Shown here: in pieces, positions 38,100-46,995 of the stretch
Numbering within the stretch: position 1 is the first letter of the stretch
How the letters are laid out: each line of letters opens with the position of its first letter
Origin: Planctomycetota bacterium
Lineage (GTDB): Bacteria > Planctomycetota > UBA1135 > GCA-002686595
Direction of reading: 5' to 3'
Assembly (NCBI GenBank): GCA_028823345.1
Contig: JAPKBR010000020.1
Span: 1 to 59,495 of the forward strand
DNA: 59,495 nucleotides
Made by a program: the position numbers and the translations under genes
The notes under the pieces: model-generated
What the model was told of the DNA's origin: nothing
The model's input: only the letters and a program-made list of their open reading frames with translations
Database searches by the model: none

Positions 38100-39412
38100 C
38101 AGACTACCTCCAAGGGTAGTGATCGTTTCTTGGAGACGGCCGCATGGCCGCCCTCTTGTACGTATTCCACGAGCTCGTCGCGGAAGTTTCGAATTACCGA
38201 GTGAGTGGGGATCGCCGCCGCATCGGCCAGAGCGCAAATCGTCTTGCCCGGGGCCATTCCGTTGGCGATGTCGGTCAACAGATCGATGTCTTCCATGCGA
38301 CCATGGCCGTCATGGATGCGTTGGAAGACCTGGGCTAACCATTCTGTGCCTTCGCGGCATTGGCTGCATTGGCCACAGCTTTCGTGCTCGTAAAAGTTCA
38401 TCAGCACGAGGGCCGAGCGCACCACGCTGGCAGTTTGGTCCAGGATGATCATGGCGCCCGTGCCGAACATGGAACCAACGGCCTTGACGGAATCGTGGTC
38501 CATGGGCGTGTCGATCACTTCGGGGCGCAGGAACCCCGTGGAGGAGCCGCCTGGAATCCAAGCGCGCAACTCGCGGCCGCGCCAGACGCCGCCGGCGTAC
38601 TCGTTCAAGATCGTGCTGGCAGGTGTGCCCAGGGCGATCTCATAGACGCCGGGCTTTTCCACGTGGCCGCTGACGCCACACAGGAAATTGCCCGGAGACT
38701 TTTCGGTGCCCATGGTTTTGAACCAGTCCGAGCCACGCTCCAGAATGAAGGGCACGTTGAAAATCGATTCCACGTTGTTGACCGTGGTGGGCTGGCCCCA
38801 AAGACCGAAGCCCGCGGGAAAGGGAGGCTTGGGACGAGGGTGTCCGCGCTTGCCTTCGAGGCTTTCCATCAAGCCGGTTTCTTCACCGCAGATGTAAGCA
38901 CCCGCGCCCTTGTGCATCTGGACCTCGCAGGAGAAATCCGAGCCCATGATGTTCTTACCGATCAGGCCCGCGGCACGTGCTTCTTGGATCGCTTCATCTA
39001 GGCGCGCATAGGACAGGCGGTATTCGCCGCGCACATAGATGTAGATTCCGGCGAGGCCCATGGCCCAAGCGGCGATCATGCAGCCTTCGAGCAAGCCGTG
39101 GGGATCCCGTTCCATAAGAATCCGATCCTTGCAGGTGCCCGGTTCGGATTCGTCCGCATTGACCGCCATGTAGCGGGTGCGCGAGTCCTTTGTCGGGTCG
39201 GGCATGAAGCTCCACTTGAGGCCGGTGGGGAAGCCAGCGCCGCCCCGGCCGCGCAGGCCCGAATCTTTGACGATCCCGGTCACGTCCGTGGGAGAAGTGC
39301 CCTCGCTGAGGATCTTCTTAAAGGCCTGGTAACCCCCTTGGGCTTCGTAGCCCTTCAGGGTATGTGTGTCCTCGCGATCCATGCGCGAGAAGAGGTAGGT
39401 TTCGTGACTCAT
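38099..39412 (-). CDS. nuoF: NADH-quinone oxidoreductase subunit F
   Basis: FMN- and NADH-binding subunit. 437 residues with the nucleotide loop GLRGRGGAGFPTGLKWSFM, FMN contacts VNADESEPGTCKDR, AGAYICGEETGLMESLEG, and the 4Fe-4S motif ESCGQCSQCREGT. Its ATG overlaps the nuoE stop by four bases, and its stop shares a base with the nuoG start. Confidence 0.97.
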
Positions 39413-39882
39413 CGCTTGAGGCTCCCAAGAATTGCTTCAGCCTTGTCGGGGGTCAAATCTTCGTGGTAGATGCCATCCAGCACCATCATCGGTGCGTTGG
39501 CGCAGCCACCTTGGCATTCCACTTGTTCCACATAGAAGTCCCCGTCCGTGGAGTTTGCCCCGGCCTTGGCGCCGGTCACTTGGCAAACCCGTTCGAGCAA
39601 CTCCTCAGAACCCCGCAGGTCGCAAGAGATGTTTCGGCAGACGCTGACAATGTGCTTGCCCACTGGCTTGAGGAAGAACATGGGGTAGAACGAAGCCACG
39701 CCAAAAACCTCTACCGGTTCCAATTCGAACCATTCAGCCACAGATTCAATGATCTCGGGTGAGAGCCAACCGCCTAGGTCTTCCTGGCAACGGTGCAGGG
39801 CGGGAATCAAGGCCGCTTGGCGCTTGGGGTAGTGACTGGCGAGTTCGGTGAACTCTTCCTTGAGTGCGTCGGTAAGTGCCAT
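39409..39882 (-). CDS. nuoE: NADH-quinone oxidoreductase subunit E
   Basis: 2Fe-2S thioredoxin-fold subunit next to NuoF. 157 residues. The helical N-terminus (YPKRQAALIPALHRCQEDLGG) and the cluster cysteines in VCRNISCDLRG and CQGGCANAPMM fit the family. The start codon shares a base with the nuoD stop (TGATG). Confidence 0.95.
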   Translation of the reverse strand: MALTDALKEEFTELASHYPKRQAALIPALHRCQEDLGGWLSPEIIESVAEWFELEPVEVFGVASFYPMFFLKPVGKHIVSVCRNISCDLRGSEELLERVCQVTGAKAGANSTDGDFYVEQVECQGGCANAPMMVLDGIYHEDLTPDKAEAILGSLKR

Positions 39883-41135
39883 CAGCGGTCAACCTCGCCC
39901 ATTACAAAGTCCAACGATCCAATGATCGCCATAATATCGGAGAGCAAGCGTCCCTGGGCAAGCTGGGGGATCGCTTGCACGTTCATCAGGCCCGGCGCGC
40001 GCACATGGCAGCGCAGGGGATCACTGGTGCCGTCGGACGCAGTGAAGAAGCCGAGTTCTCCCTTGCTGGACTCCACACCGAGATAGGCACTGCCCTTGGG
40101 CAAGCGCATGTCCGTGACCACTTTGAATTGGAAGATCAGCTCTTCCATGGAGTCGTGCGTGCGGCCCTTGGGAGGCAGAACATAGCGTCGGTCCCTGGCC
40201 AAGAAATCACCGCCCTTGCTTTGCTTGAGGCGGTCGAGGGCTTGCAGGGCGATCAACACGGACTGGCGCATTTCCTCGATGCGTACCAGGTAGCGGTCGA
40301 AGCAATCGCCCGTGGACCCCACGGGCACGTCGAAGTCATAGGTCTCATAGCCGCTGTAGGGCATGTTGCGCCGCAGGTCCCATTCCACGCCGGAGCCCCG
40401 CAGGTTGGGGCCGGTGAGTGACAGGGCAAAGCAATCCTCGGCGCTGAGAGCCCCCACGTCACGGTTGCGAGCGTTCCAAATCGCGTTGCTGGTCAGGAGC
40501 TTCTCAAACTCATCGATCTTGGCGGGGAAAGCACGCAGCCATTCCTCGATGCTTTTGGCAACGTCCTCGTCCACATCTGCATAAACGCCACCCATGCGGA
40601 TGTAGCTGTTGTTCATGCGGTGGCCACTCCAAGCGTCGAGCAGGTCATAGGCCTTCTCACGTTCGGTGAAGGTGAAGAAGAACATGGAAACGGCGCCCAG
40701 GTCGATGGCGGTGGTACCCAAGTAGATCAGGTGGGCCATGATGCGTGAGACCTCCATCATCAGTACCCGGATTTCCTGAGCGCGCTGGGGCACCTCGATT
40801 TGCGCGAGGGCTTCCAGGCTGAGGGCATAGGCCGTGTTGTTCAAGAGCGGCTGCACGTAATCGAGCCGGTCCGTGTGGGGCAGGAACTTGCGCCAACCGA
40901 GGCTTTCGCAGGTCTTTTCTTTGCCCCGGTGCAGGTAGCCCACTTCGGGATCACAACTGACAATGGTCTCGCCGTCGAGCTCCACCGAAAGGCGCAGCAC
41001 ACCGTGGGTAGCAGGGTGCTGGGGCCCCACGTTGATCTTCATCAGCTCCCCGTGCAGGGGATCGTCCGGATCGAGCTCCAAGTCACTGGAGTTGCCCGCG
41101 GCGTACTCAAGCACCTTGTTCGTAACGTTCGTCAT
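39882..41135 (-). CDS. nuoD: NADH-quinone oxidoreductase subunit D
   Basis: 49-kDa-type subunit, related to hydrogenase large subunits, lining the quinone site. 417 residues from the ATG at 41135 ([14 protein letters not shown]), which overlaps the nuoC stop (ATGA). The frame stays open upstream to 41411 but reads through nuoC in another frame and lacks homology. Key motifs are NVGPQHPATHGVLRL, GYLHRGKEKTCESLGW, GTTAIDLGAVS and the C-terminal end with HVRAPGLMNVQAIPQLAQG and MGEVDR. Confidence 0.96.
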   Translation of the reverse strand: MTNVTNKVLEYAAGNSSDLELDPDDPLHGELMKINVGPQHPATHGVLRLSVELDGETIVSCDPEVGYLHRGKEKTCESLGWRKFLPHTDRLDYVQPLLNNTAYALSLEALAQIEVPQRAQEIRVLMMEVSRIMAHLIYLGTTAIDLGAVSMFFFTFTEREKAYDLLDAWSGHRMNNSYIRMGGVYADVDEDVAKSIEEWLRAFPAKIDEFEKLLTSNAIWNARNRDVGALSAEDCFALSLTGPNLRGSGVEWDLRRNMPYSGYETYDFDVPVGSTGDCFDRYLVRIEEMRQSVLIALQALDRLKQSKGGDFLARDRRYVLPPKGRTHDSMEELIFQFKVVTDMRLPKGSAYLGVESSKGELGFFTASDGTSDPLRCHVRAPGLMNVQAIPQLAQGRLLSDIMAIIGSLDFVMGEVDR

Positions 41136-41662
41136 GAGTTGACTCCCTCTTGTCCTTCGCGCTCCGCTGCGCGCTCGATGCGCGAGCGTTCCCATTCGCG
41201 GTAGAGGCGGTCGGGCTCGATGCCTTGGTGGGGGAATTCCTTGCGCAGCGGGTGGTGTCCGTAGGCTTCCGGCATGAGCAACCGGCGCAGGTTCTTGTGT
41301 CCGTCGAATTGAATGCCGAACATGTCCCAGCACTCGCGTTCCATGTAGGCGGCGCCAGGCCAAAGGTCTATGCAACTGGAGGCGCTGGGGTTGTCCCCTT
41401 CCAGGGGGCAACGGAGGCGCAAGCGTTCGTTGTTTTGAATCGAAAGGAACTGCTGGACGAGCTCAAAGCGCGGGGCCTTAGGGCTGTGATCCACCGCTGT
41501 CACCAGGATCGCGATCTCAAAACCAAGGTCGCGCTTGAGGATCTCAAGCAACTCACGCAGTCGCTGCGGGGCAACCTGCAGGGTAGGCATGCCATCGCGC
41601 TCTTCGACCGCGCTTACATCATCCCAGCCGAGGCCCAAAACGTGTTCGCTGGCAGTCATCAA
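41132..41662 (-). CDS. nuoC: NADH-quinone oxidoreductase subunit C
   Basis: 30-kDa-type subunit of the connecting module. 176 residues. The diagnostic segment is [17 protein letters not shown] followed by [19 protein letters not shown]. Separate from nuoD, not fused as in enterobacteria. Its ATG overlaps the nuoB stop by four bases. Confidence 0.94.
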   Translation of the reverse strand: MMTASEHVLGLGWDDVSAVEERDGMPTLQVAPQRLRELLEILKRDLGFEIAILVTAVDHSPKAPRFELVQQFLSIQNNERLRLRCPLEGDNPSASSCIDLWPGAAYMERECWDMFGIQFDGHKNLRRLLMPEAYGHHPLRKEFPHQGIEPDRLYREWERSRIERAAEREGQEGVNS

Positions 41663-42303
41663 GACTCCTCCTTCGCACGCGCCGTGCTGTGGTCATCCTT
41701 CATGCCCGAATCGTCCATATAGGTGCCATAACGGTTGGTCTTGACCTCCATATTGGGTGCTTTGGCGAAAATCCCCGTGCCTGATTCATCCAGGTCCGTG
41801 GGCCCTTCGAGCACTCGCTTAAGGGGGTTCTCCCGTTCGATCTTGCGTTGCAATTTCATGATCGCGTCGATCAAGGCATCGGGCCGCGGAGGGCAGCCCG
41901 GTACGTAGATGTCCACGGGCAGAATGCTGTCGACACCTTGCACCACCGCATAGCTGTCGTACATGCCGCCAGAGGAAGAGCAAACGCCCATGGCGATCAC
42001 CCACTTCGGGTCCGGCATCTGGTCGTAAATCGTGCGCGCGGCCTCTGCCATCTTCCATGTCAAGGTGCCCGCCACAATCATCACATCACACTGGCGCGGG
42101 CTGAAGCGTGCGGCTTCCGCACCGAAACGCGCGATGTCAAACTTGGGGCCGATCATGGCCATCAATTCGATGCCACAACAGGAAAGACCCAAGGGCATGG
42201 GCCACAGGCTGTTCTTACGACCCCAATTCATGAGTTCGTTGACCTGGGTGGCCATGAAGCCGGACTCATCGTCAGTCGTGGTGATTTCTTTCAGCGATCC
42301 CAT
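41659..42303 (-). CDS. nuoB: NADH-quinone oxidoreductase subunit B
   Basis: Carries cluster N2, the last iron-sulfur centre before quinone. 214 residues. Tandem cysteines ([11 protein letters not shown], Cys42-43), [14 protein letters not shown] and [14 protein letters not shown] supply the four ligands. The C-terminal tail past about 165 is longer than in E. coli. It overlaps nuoA by 13 bases. Confidence 0.97.
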   Translation of the reverse strand: MGSLKEITTTDDESGFMATQVNELMNWGRKNSLWPMPLGLSCCGIELMAMIGPKFDIARFGAEAARFSPRQCDVMIVAGTLTWKMAEAARTIYDQMPDPKWVIAMGVCSSSGGMYDSYAVVQGVDSILPVDIYVPGCPPRPDALIDAIMKLQRKIERENPLKRVLEGPTDLDESGTGIFAKAPNMEVKTNRYGTYMDDSGMKDDHSTARAKEES

Positions 42304-42671
42304 TCTAGACCTCCCTTACGCCAAACAAATGCTAGGGCCACCACAAGCATGGCGACAAAAACCAAAATCTCTGCGAAGATCAAGCCGCCTGCGGCGATCT
42401 CGGGCGAGTTGAATGCACGGGCTGAGTTCGCCCAAAGGATGAGGAAAATCCCTTCAACATCGAACAGGATGAAAAGCACCGCTGTTAGGTAGAAGTGAAT
42501 TGAGAGGCGCAACCGGGCGTTGCCCTGGGGCGGCATGCCGCACTCGTAGGGATCACCCTTGCCGATCACTCGGCGTCGGCGGCCGACCAGCTCGCTAAGC
42601 ACAATGTTCCCCACAGCGAAAGCGGCGACCAGCCCAATCAAGAGCAGGATGGGGGCGTAGTCCTGAAGCAT
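42291..42671 (-). CDS. nuoA: NADH-quinone oxidoreductase subunit A
   Basis: First gene of the complex I operon. 126 residues with three membrane helices; the conserved loop reads [33 protein letters not shown] in several pieces (YECG and the acidic FD of the second helix are family marks). Its promoter should lie in 42672-43100, but I see no convincing boxes. Confidence 0.95.
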   Translation of the reverse strand: MLQDYAPILLLIGLVAAFAVGNIVLSELVGRRRRVIGKGDPYECGMPPQGNARLRLSIHFYLTAVLFILFDVEGIFLILWANSARAFNSPEIAAGGLIFAEILVFVAMLVVALAFVWRKGGLEWDR

Positions 42672-43132
42672 GTTGTCGGTGTGGGGAAGGGTGCCGCGTG
42701 CCGGAGGCGTGGGCTCTTCGATGGGGGGCTTGGGGAGAGCCCTGGGGCGGAACGCTTGGGTCGAAAGGGGACCGCTGGGCGCTGTTGAGTCGGGGTTAAG
42801 GTCGGTTCTGGGGCGCAGAGTTTACTCATCCGGCACGGTAGGGCAACGGGTGTAAGGGCGCAGACTGGGATTCCTTGGGACCAGGGCCTCCTGGGGCCCT
42901 GGAAGGGGGTGGGGCTGGAATTTACCCGGATCGGCGAGGTGCGTGGGGCCGCGGCCTCATTTGCGGGGTGATTAAGGTCATGTGGTCTCGAAGCTGGTGC
43001 GCAAGCGCACATGTCTCGGCCTCGGGCAGTATTCGGCCTCTTGCGCCGCCCCGGAGGCAGAACGGAGGGGCGTGTGGGCCCTGGGGCAGGAACCCCGAAT
43101 GTATCACGCCAGATTTACAGGGTAGTTGGTAT
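42672..43132. other. Long intergenic region upstream of nuoA, rich in inverted repeats
   Basis: No credible protein gene. It holds several inverted repeats: CCAGGGCC/GGCCCTGG (42881-42902), GTGCGC-AA-GCGCAC (near 43000) and GGGG/CCCC (43083-43096). It may include the nuo promoter and leader on the minus strand and the promoter of the plus-strand RNA candidate that follows. Confidence 0.45.
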
Positions 43133-43336
43133 CTCAGGCGGCTCTCGGTCGTATTCATCATGAACCTGAGCAGCGGGCTTCCTGCCGGAAGCTCCAATGC
43201 CCAGGGGCTGCCTCTTGAGGTGGCAGAAAAAGTGAAAAAAGAAATGCCATCCGGTCCGCAGGGGATCGTGGACCGAGTGGCGAAGGAGGCGGCGGCGCCC
43301 CTCGGCAAGCAATTGCTGCGGGGCGTCGCCCTTTTT
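43133..43336 (+). ncRNA. Candidate structured small RNA with intrinsic terminator
   Basis: A row of hairpins can be drawn by hand. Outer stem CTCAGG (43133-43138) with CCTGAG (43165-43170); GCTTCC-TGCC-GGAAGC extended to 8 bp (43175-43194); CTGCC/GGCAG (43208-43226); an A-rich linker (43227-43243); then GCCA with CGGTCC pairing GGACCG and TGGC (43246-43281). Last comes an 11-bp stem GGCGGCGCCCC/GGGGCGTCGCC (43291-43330) followed by CTTTTTT. It matches no RNA family I know (no tmRNA, RNase P, SRP or 6S signature). A reading frame from ATG 43160 crosses the terminator and is a less likely alternative. Confidence 0.4.
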
Positions 43337-43403
43337 TGTCTTTGGTTTGGGCCGGTATGTACCCGCTTGGACGGACGGATTCGCCGTTGCGGGTCCCTCG
43401 CCT

Positions 43404-44450
43404 CTAGCGCTTAAAGGTGCGCTCTAAGAAGACAATGCCTTTGGGGATGCCTGGGGCCTTGTGGGTGCCCGAGACCCGCAGCTCCGCGGCGCCTAGCCCT
43501 TCGAGGTCGATCTTGAAATCTGCGTCCACGGGCAGGTGCGAGCGATGGCTGAACGTGTGACTCGATTTAGACAAGCGCTGTCCTTTGGCGTTGTACAAAC
43601 TGAAACGGAGGGTCAATTCTCGCCCGATCAAACCGGGCACCCGGTGTCCGGTCAAGTTGGTCACCACTAGTACCGCGCCGGTCTCGTTGAATTCGGCCCG
43701 CAGGTTCATTGCACCGCGCAAAAATACCGGATCCCGTGAGGTTTCTAGGCGGTGGCTGCGCCCCGCGCGGGAGGTTCCCAATTCCCCGCTGATTTCATCG
43801 TTGGCCCAGGCGCGGTTGATCGATGGCATGTGGCAACCGACGCACGAATCGCCCATGCTCGCCTGGTCAGAAGCCTTGAAATCCTTGGCTACAGCCAAAA
43901 CAGGGCCAATGTTCACATTGTGGCAGGTGATGCAAAGGGCGTTCGATTCCAGGTGATTGAAGAGTTCATTGGCCTCGCTCGGGTGTCCATCGTTGGCGTG
44001 TCCCGCGGGCCCCAGCATAGTCTCGCCGTCGGCCGCTAAGTGACAAGTCGTGCAGGTCACCCCCAGGTGCGGATTTTCCGTGCGGGTGTCGGGGATCTTT
44101 GTGGGGGGCTTACCCAGGAGGGGCACCGGCGCATGGCAACCGGTGCAGCCGCGCTTGCGCCGAATTTTCTTCAGGGCCTTGTTGTAGTGCGGATCGATCC
44201 AGGCGGTGGCGTGGGTGGAGTGGCGCCACTCTTCAGTGATGGTCTGGTGACAGCCTGCGCAGGTCAGGCCACTGAGATCGTCGAGTTTCGTGGGGCGCCC
44301 ATCGTCCACCAGGCGCGCGAGCCAGCGGTCGTGGGGACCCTCTTCGGCCTCGACCTCCTGAATGGGATCCTGGGGTGCGGGGAACTCGATCAGAACCGGC
44401 CCGAGAATCAAGGCGCCCAGCAAGAGGGGCAAGGGATGCAGACCAATCAT
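43404..44450 (-). CDS. Secreted pentaheme cytochrome c (c554-type)
   Basis: 348 residues from the ATG at 44450, which opens a signal peptide (MIGLHPLPLLLGALILGP); an in-frame start at 44486 adds 12 residues. Five CxxCH heme sites are present: CAGCH, CTGCH, CTTCH, CITCH and CVGCH, with extra histidines nearby that could be distal ligands. The order and spacing recall the cytochrome c554/c' and multiheme nitrite/hydroxylamine-type fold. The C-terminal third has no heme site and is beta-rich. A periplasmic electron carrier is likely; the redox partner is unknown. It is 60 bases downstream of the peptide gene. Confidence 0.85.
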   Translation of the reverse strand: MIGLHPLPLLLGALILGPVLIEFPAPQDPIQEVEAEEGPHDRWLARLVDDGRPTKLDDLSGLTCAGCHQTITEEWRHSTHATAWIDPHYNKALKKIRRKRGCTGCHAPVPLLGKPPTKIPDTRTENPHLGVTCTTCHLAADGETMLGPAGHANDGHPSEANELFNHLESNALCITCHNVNIGPVLAVAKDFKASDQASMGDSCVGCHMPSINRAWANDEISGELGTSRAGRSHRLETSRDPVFLRGAMNLRAEFNETGAVLVVTNLTGHRVPGLIGRELTLRFSLYNAKGQRLSKSSHTFSHRSHLPVDADFKIDLEGLGAAELRVSGTHKAPGIPKGIVFLERTFKR

Positions 44451-44510
44451 GGCCCCATCCTGAGGCATCCTTGACCCCGGGGACAAGGGGCGGAATCAAA
44501 GAGGCGCACC

Positions 44511-44696
44511 CTACTTGTCGAAGACGTTGGTCTCGCTCGGGCTGATGCGCTCTTCCACCGATTCGATCGTCAAGTCCAGCTTAGACAGATCGAGATCCGC
44601 AAGGGGCGCGTCCTGCTGTTCTGCGTCCGCTTCCTTGTGGGAGGCCTGGTCGCTGGTTTGCTCTTCGTTTTGTTCGTTCTTGTTGGTGTTAGGCAT
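44511..44696 (-). CDS. Putative RiPP precursor peptide
   Basis: 61 residues. The first ~30 are very polar (MPNTNKNEQNEEQTSDQ, HKEADAEQQD). Then comes a regular LADLDLSKLDL stretch, and the end is IESVEERISPSETNVFDK. There is no cysteine, no signal peptide and no membrane segment. The start lies inside the 3' end of the downstream-reading radical SAM gene (8-base overlap), so all three genes are translated together. Size, leader-like acidity, the 'LDL' segment before a short C-terminal block, and two B12-type radical SAM neighbours with RRE-like tails make a modified-peptide precursor the best reading. A small protein of other use cannot be excluded. Confidence 0.6.
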   Translation of the reverse strand: MPNTNKNEQNEEQTSDQASHKEADAEQQDAPLADLDLSKLDLTIESVEERISPSETNVFDK

Positions 44697-46995
44697 GACT
44701 GGGGGTGGATTGGGGGTTCGGTGTCACTTTTGGATCGGAGCTATTTTTGACCGCGAGCAGGCCGTTGCGGTGCAACTCGCGGGAAAAGGCGGTGAGTTTC
44801 TCACGGGTGCGTCCAGTTTCAGGGGCATCCGGATTCAAGGTGTCGAGCAGGGCACCAAGGCTGCCCGCTTGGTCCAGGGCTCCGATGAGCTTGCGCGCAT
44901 CCGGGGAGAGCTCCAGGAACTCGTGATTTTCCCCGTCATAAGCCAGCACGGAACGGGTGCGTGGGGCCCCCGAGAGGGCTTTTCGGGCCTGCTCCTCCGC
45001 GTCGGAGACAAATCTGCCGGTCAGGAAATCTGGCCGGGCCGCCCGGGCCAGGGGGTGGCTGAGGGTCTCGATGACTTGGGTGTAGGCGAAGGGTAGGTCG
45101 CGCAGGCGCAAGCCCGGGGCAGGGACCAGGTTCGGATGGGCCTCGCGGGCCGCTCGCTTCGTCTTGCGCTGGGCACAGCGCTCGACAAACTGATCGGGGG
45201 TCGACCCCGCGGCCAACTGCAGGAAGTAGTGGGACTTCTGCATGAAGTAGAAAATGTTGTCCCCCCCGAAGAGGGGCAGGGACTCTCGTAAACCCGCCAT
45301 CATTTCTTCGAACATCTCAGCTGCCTCTTGCTGGGTCATGCCGGTGGATGCTTCGTAGTCGTGATAGAGCTGCAGGTCTGCGTCGTCGTCGTTGAGAATC
45401 TTGATGCCGAACTGTTCAGGGCGATGATAGGTCTCGGCCACTTCGTCGATGTGGAAAGTCTGCAGGCTGACTTCGCGCACGGCGGGAGAATTCGCTTGAA
45501 TGAAAGCCAGGGTGGCCCGGGCTTCCTCGCGAGTTTCCGAGGGGAAGCCCACCATCGTATACCAGGTGACGCTGATCCCCGCGTTGTTGCAGTTTTCCGC
45601 TACTTGGGCCGTGGCCTTGAGGGACTGGCCCTTCTTCATCATCTTCAGCAAGCGTGGCGTGGCGGTCTCATAGCCAAAGAGCAGCTTGCGGCAGCCCGAA
45701 TCGTACAAGCGCTTGGCACCCTTCTCGTCATAGGCCTTGGGTTCGACGCGCGCGTCGCTCCACCAGGTGATGTTGGCTTTGCTTTCAATCAGTGCTTCGG
45801 GCAGGTCGCGAATCATGCCCGGAGGCATGCAGTCTGTGATGAAGTTGAAGTGTGTTGTCTTGTAGTGATCTCGCAGATCCGTCACGTGTTTGGCGATCGT
45901 ATCCGCCTTGCGTGTGCGATAGCCCGGGCCGATCACCGTGGGCAGGGTGCAGAAGGCGCACTCTCCGTAGTAGCAGCCGCGGTTGATGTCATAGGGGATG
46001 ACGATTTCCGGTGAGAAGTACAGGTCGAAGGGCAAGCCGCGGAAGTCCGGCACGGGCGCCTGATCGAGCTTCACCGGGTGGGTGAGGCCGTTGTCGGTGA
46101 CCTTCAGTTCCCCGCGACGGTCGAACCAAGTCATTCCACCGATGTCGCTCAAATCGACGATTTCGCCGGGTTTTGAGGCTTTTAGAGCATCACAGAGGGC
46201 CAGAATAGGGCCTTCTCCTTCGTGGAAAATGATCGAATCCAGACAGATGTCCATGTTCGGGGCTTGGGTCAACTTGCGGCCGATGTACGCGAGGAATCCG
46301 CCCCCCGCGGTCACATGGCAATCGGGCAGGGCTTCCTTGACCATGCGCCCCAGGGTCAGGGCCGGGATCAGTTGGCTGCCATAGATGATCGAGAGGCCCA
46401 ACACCCTGGGCTTGCGCTTGATCAAGCCCGGCAAGACGTGCTCGGCGTAGAACTTAATGAACGGGTTTTCCTTCTCGTCAAGTGTCGCGGCTAGGACCTC
46501 TTCCGAGCGGTCGTTGGCATAGCGCATGGTGAAGTTGTGGGGCGTCAACTCGCTGGGAGAGTGCGCTGCCGACACCACCCGCAGGCCGTGGTAAAGGGCG
46601 CGGGCTGCGGGAACGTATTTTTCTGGATCAAAACTATCCGGGCCGCGCATGACTTTCTTGGCGTCATCAATGGTGTCGATCAGGGCATCGGCGCTGACCT
46701 CGGTTTCCACCGCCGCGCGCCATGCACGCATGTTCTCGAAATCGAGCTCTCCCTCGGCGGGATTTTCTAAGCGCTCGGTTTCCAAGGAAGCCGCTGCCCG
46801 ATTGCGTGCATAGTCCAGGTAGTCGGGGGAAAGAAAGTGCTCGTAGGCTTCTACCGAGATGTCGCGCAACTCCACATCTCGATGGCCTCCCTGATGCAAC
46901 CACGCCTTGAGGCAGGGCAAAGCCAGGTAGGGCTGAGTGAAGTGCCCTTGGGGCGGAAAGGCTAGAGTGATGGGGAAGGAATCGTCGGTATTCAT
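44689..46995 (-). CDS. B12-fold radical SAM protein with RRE-like tail (1)
   Basis: 768 residues. About 1-130 is a divergent N-terminal part; a Rossmann cobalamin-type fold spans about 190-260 (LGLSIIYGSQLIPALTLG, then VTAGGGFLAYIG) without the DxHxxG lower-ligand motif. The radical SAM barrel starts at C341 with NRGCYYGECAFC, a Cx4Cx2C spacing instead of Cx3Cx2C, and continues with FITDCMPP, LLFGYETATPRLL and YTMVGFPSETREEA. Residues about 671-768 look like a PqqD/RRE winged helix (SVLAYDGENHEFLELSPDA then LHRNGLLAV). Its ATG overlaps the stop of the second radical SAM gene (46992-46995). Likely a peptide-modifying enzyme, for instance a C-methyltransferase. Confidence 0.8.
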   Translation of the reverse strand: MNTDDSFPITLAFPPQGHFTQPYLALPCLKAWLHQGGHRDVELRDISVEAYEHFLSPDYLDYARNRAAASLETERLENPAEGELDFENMRAWRAAVETEVSADALIDTIDDAKKVMRGPDSFDPEKYVPAARALYHGLRVVSAAHSPSELTPHNFTMRYANDRSEEVLAATLDEKENPFIKFYAEHVLPGLIKRKPRVLGLSIIYGSQLIPALTLGRMVKEALPDCHVTAGGGFLAYIGRKLTQAPNMDICLDSIIFHEGEGPILALCDALKASKPGEIVDLSDIGGMTWFDRRGELKVTDNGLTHPVKLDQAPVPDFRGLPFDLYFSPEIVIPYDINRGCYYGECAFCTLPTVIGPGYRTRKADTIAKHVTDLRDHYKTTHFNFITDCMPPGMIRDLPEALIESKANITWWSDARVEPKAYDEKGAKRLYDSGCRKLLFGYETATPRLLKMMKKGQSLKATAQVAENCNNAGISVTWYTMVGFPSETREEARATLAFIQANSPAVREVSLQTFHIDEVAETYHRPEQFGIKILNDDDADLQLYHDYEASTGMTQQEAAEMFEEMMAGLRESLPLFGGDNIFYFMQKSHYFLQLAAGSTPDQFVERCAQRKTKRAAREAHPNLVPAPGLRLRDLPFAYTQVIETLSHPLARAARPDFLTGRFVSDAEEQARKALSGAPRTRSVLAYDGENHEFLELSPDARKLIGALDQAGSLGALLDTLNPDAPETGRTREKLTAFSRELHRNGLLAVKNSSDPKVTPNPQSTPSHA

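Noticed and set aside
42922-43308. A 128-codon minus-strand frame in the same gap
   Set aside because: Low-complexity, no recognisable domain, overlaps the hairpin-rich candidate RNA.
42875-43414. A 179-codon plus-strand frame upstream of nuoA
   Set aside because: It crosses an intrinsic terminator with a CTTTTTT tract, has no ribosome binding site and no family pattern. I prefer a structured RNA, though a shorter peptide from 43160 remains possible.
44469-44488. Near-perfect palindrome CCTTGACCCC/GGGGACAAGG between peptide and cytochrome genes
   Set aside because: No U-tract on either side, so a terminator cannot be supported; it could be chance or an attenuator.
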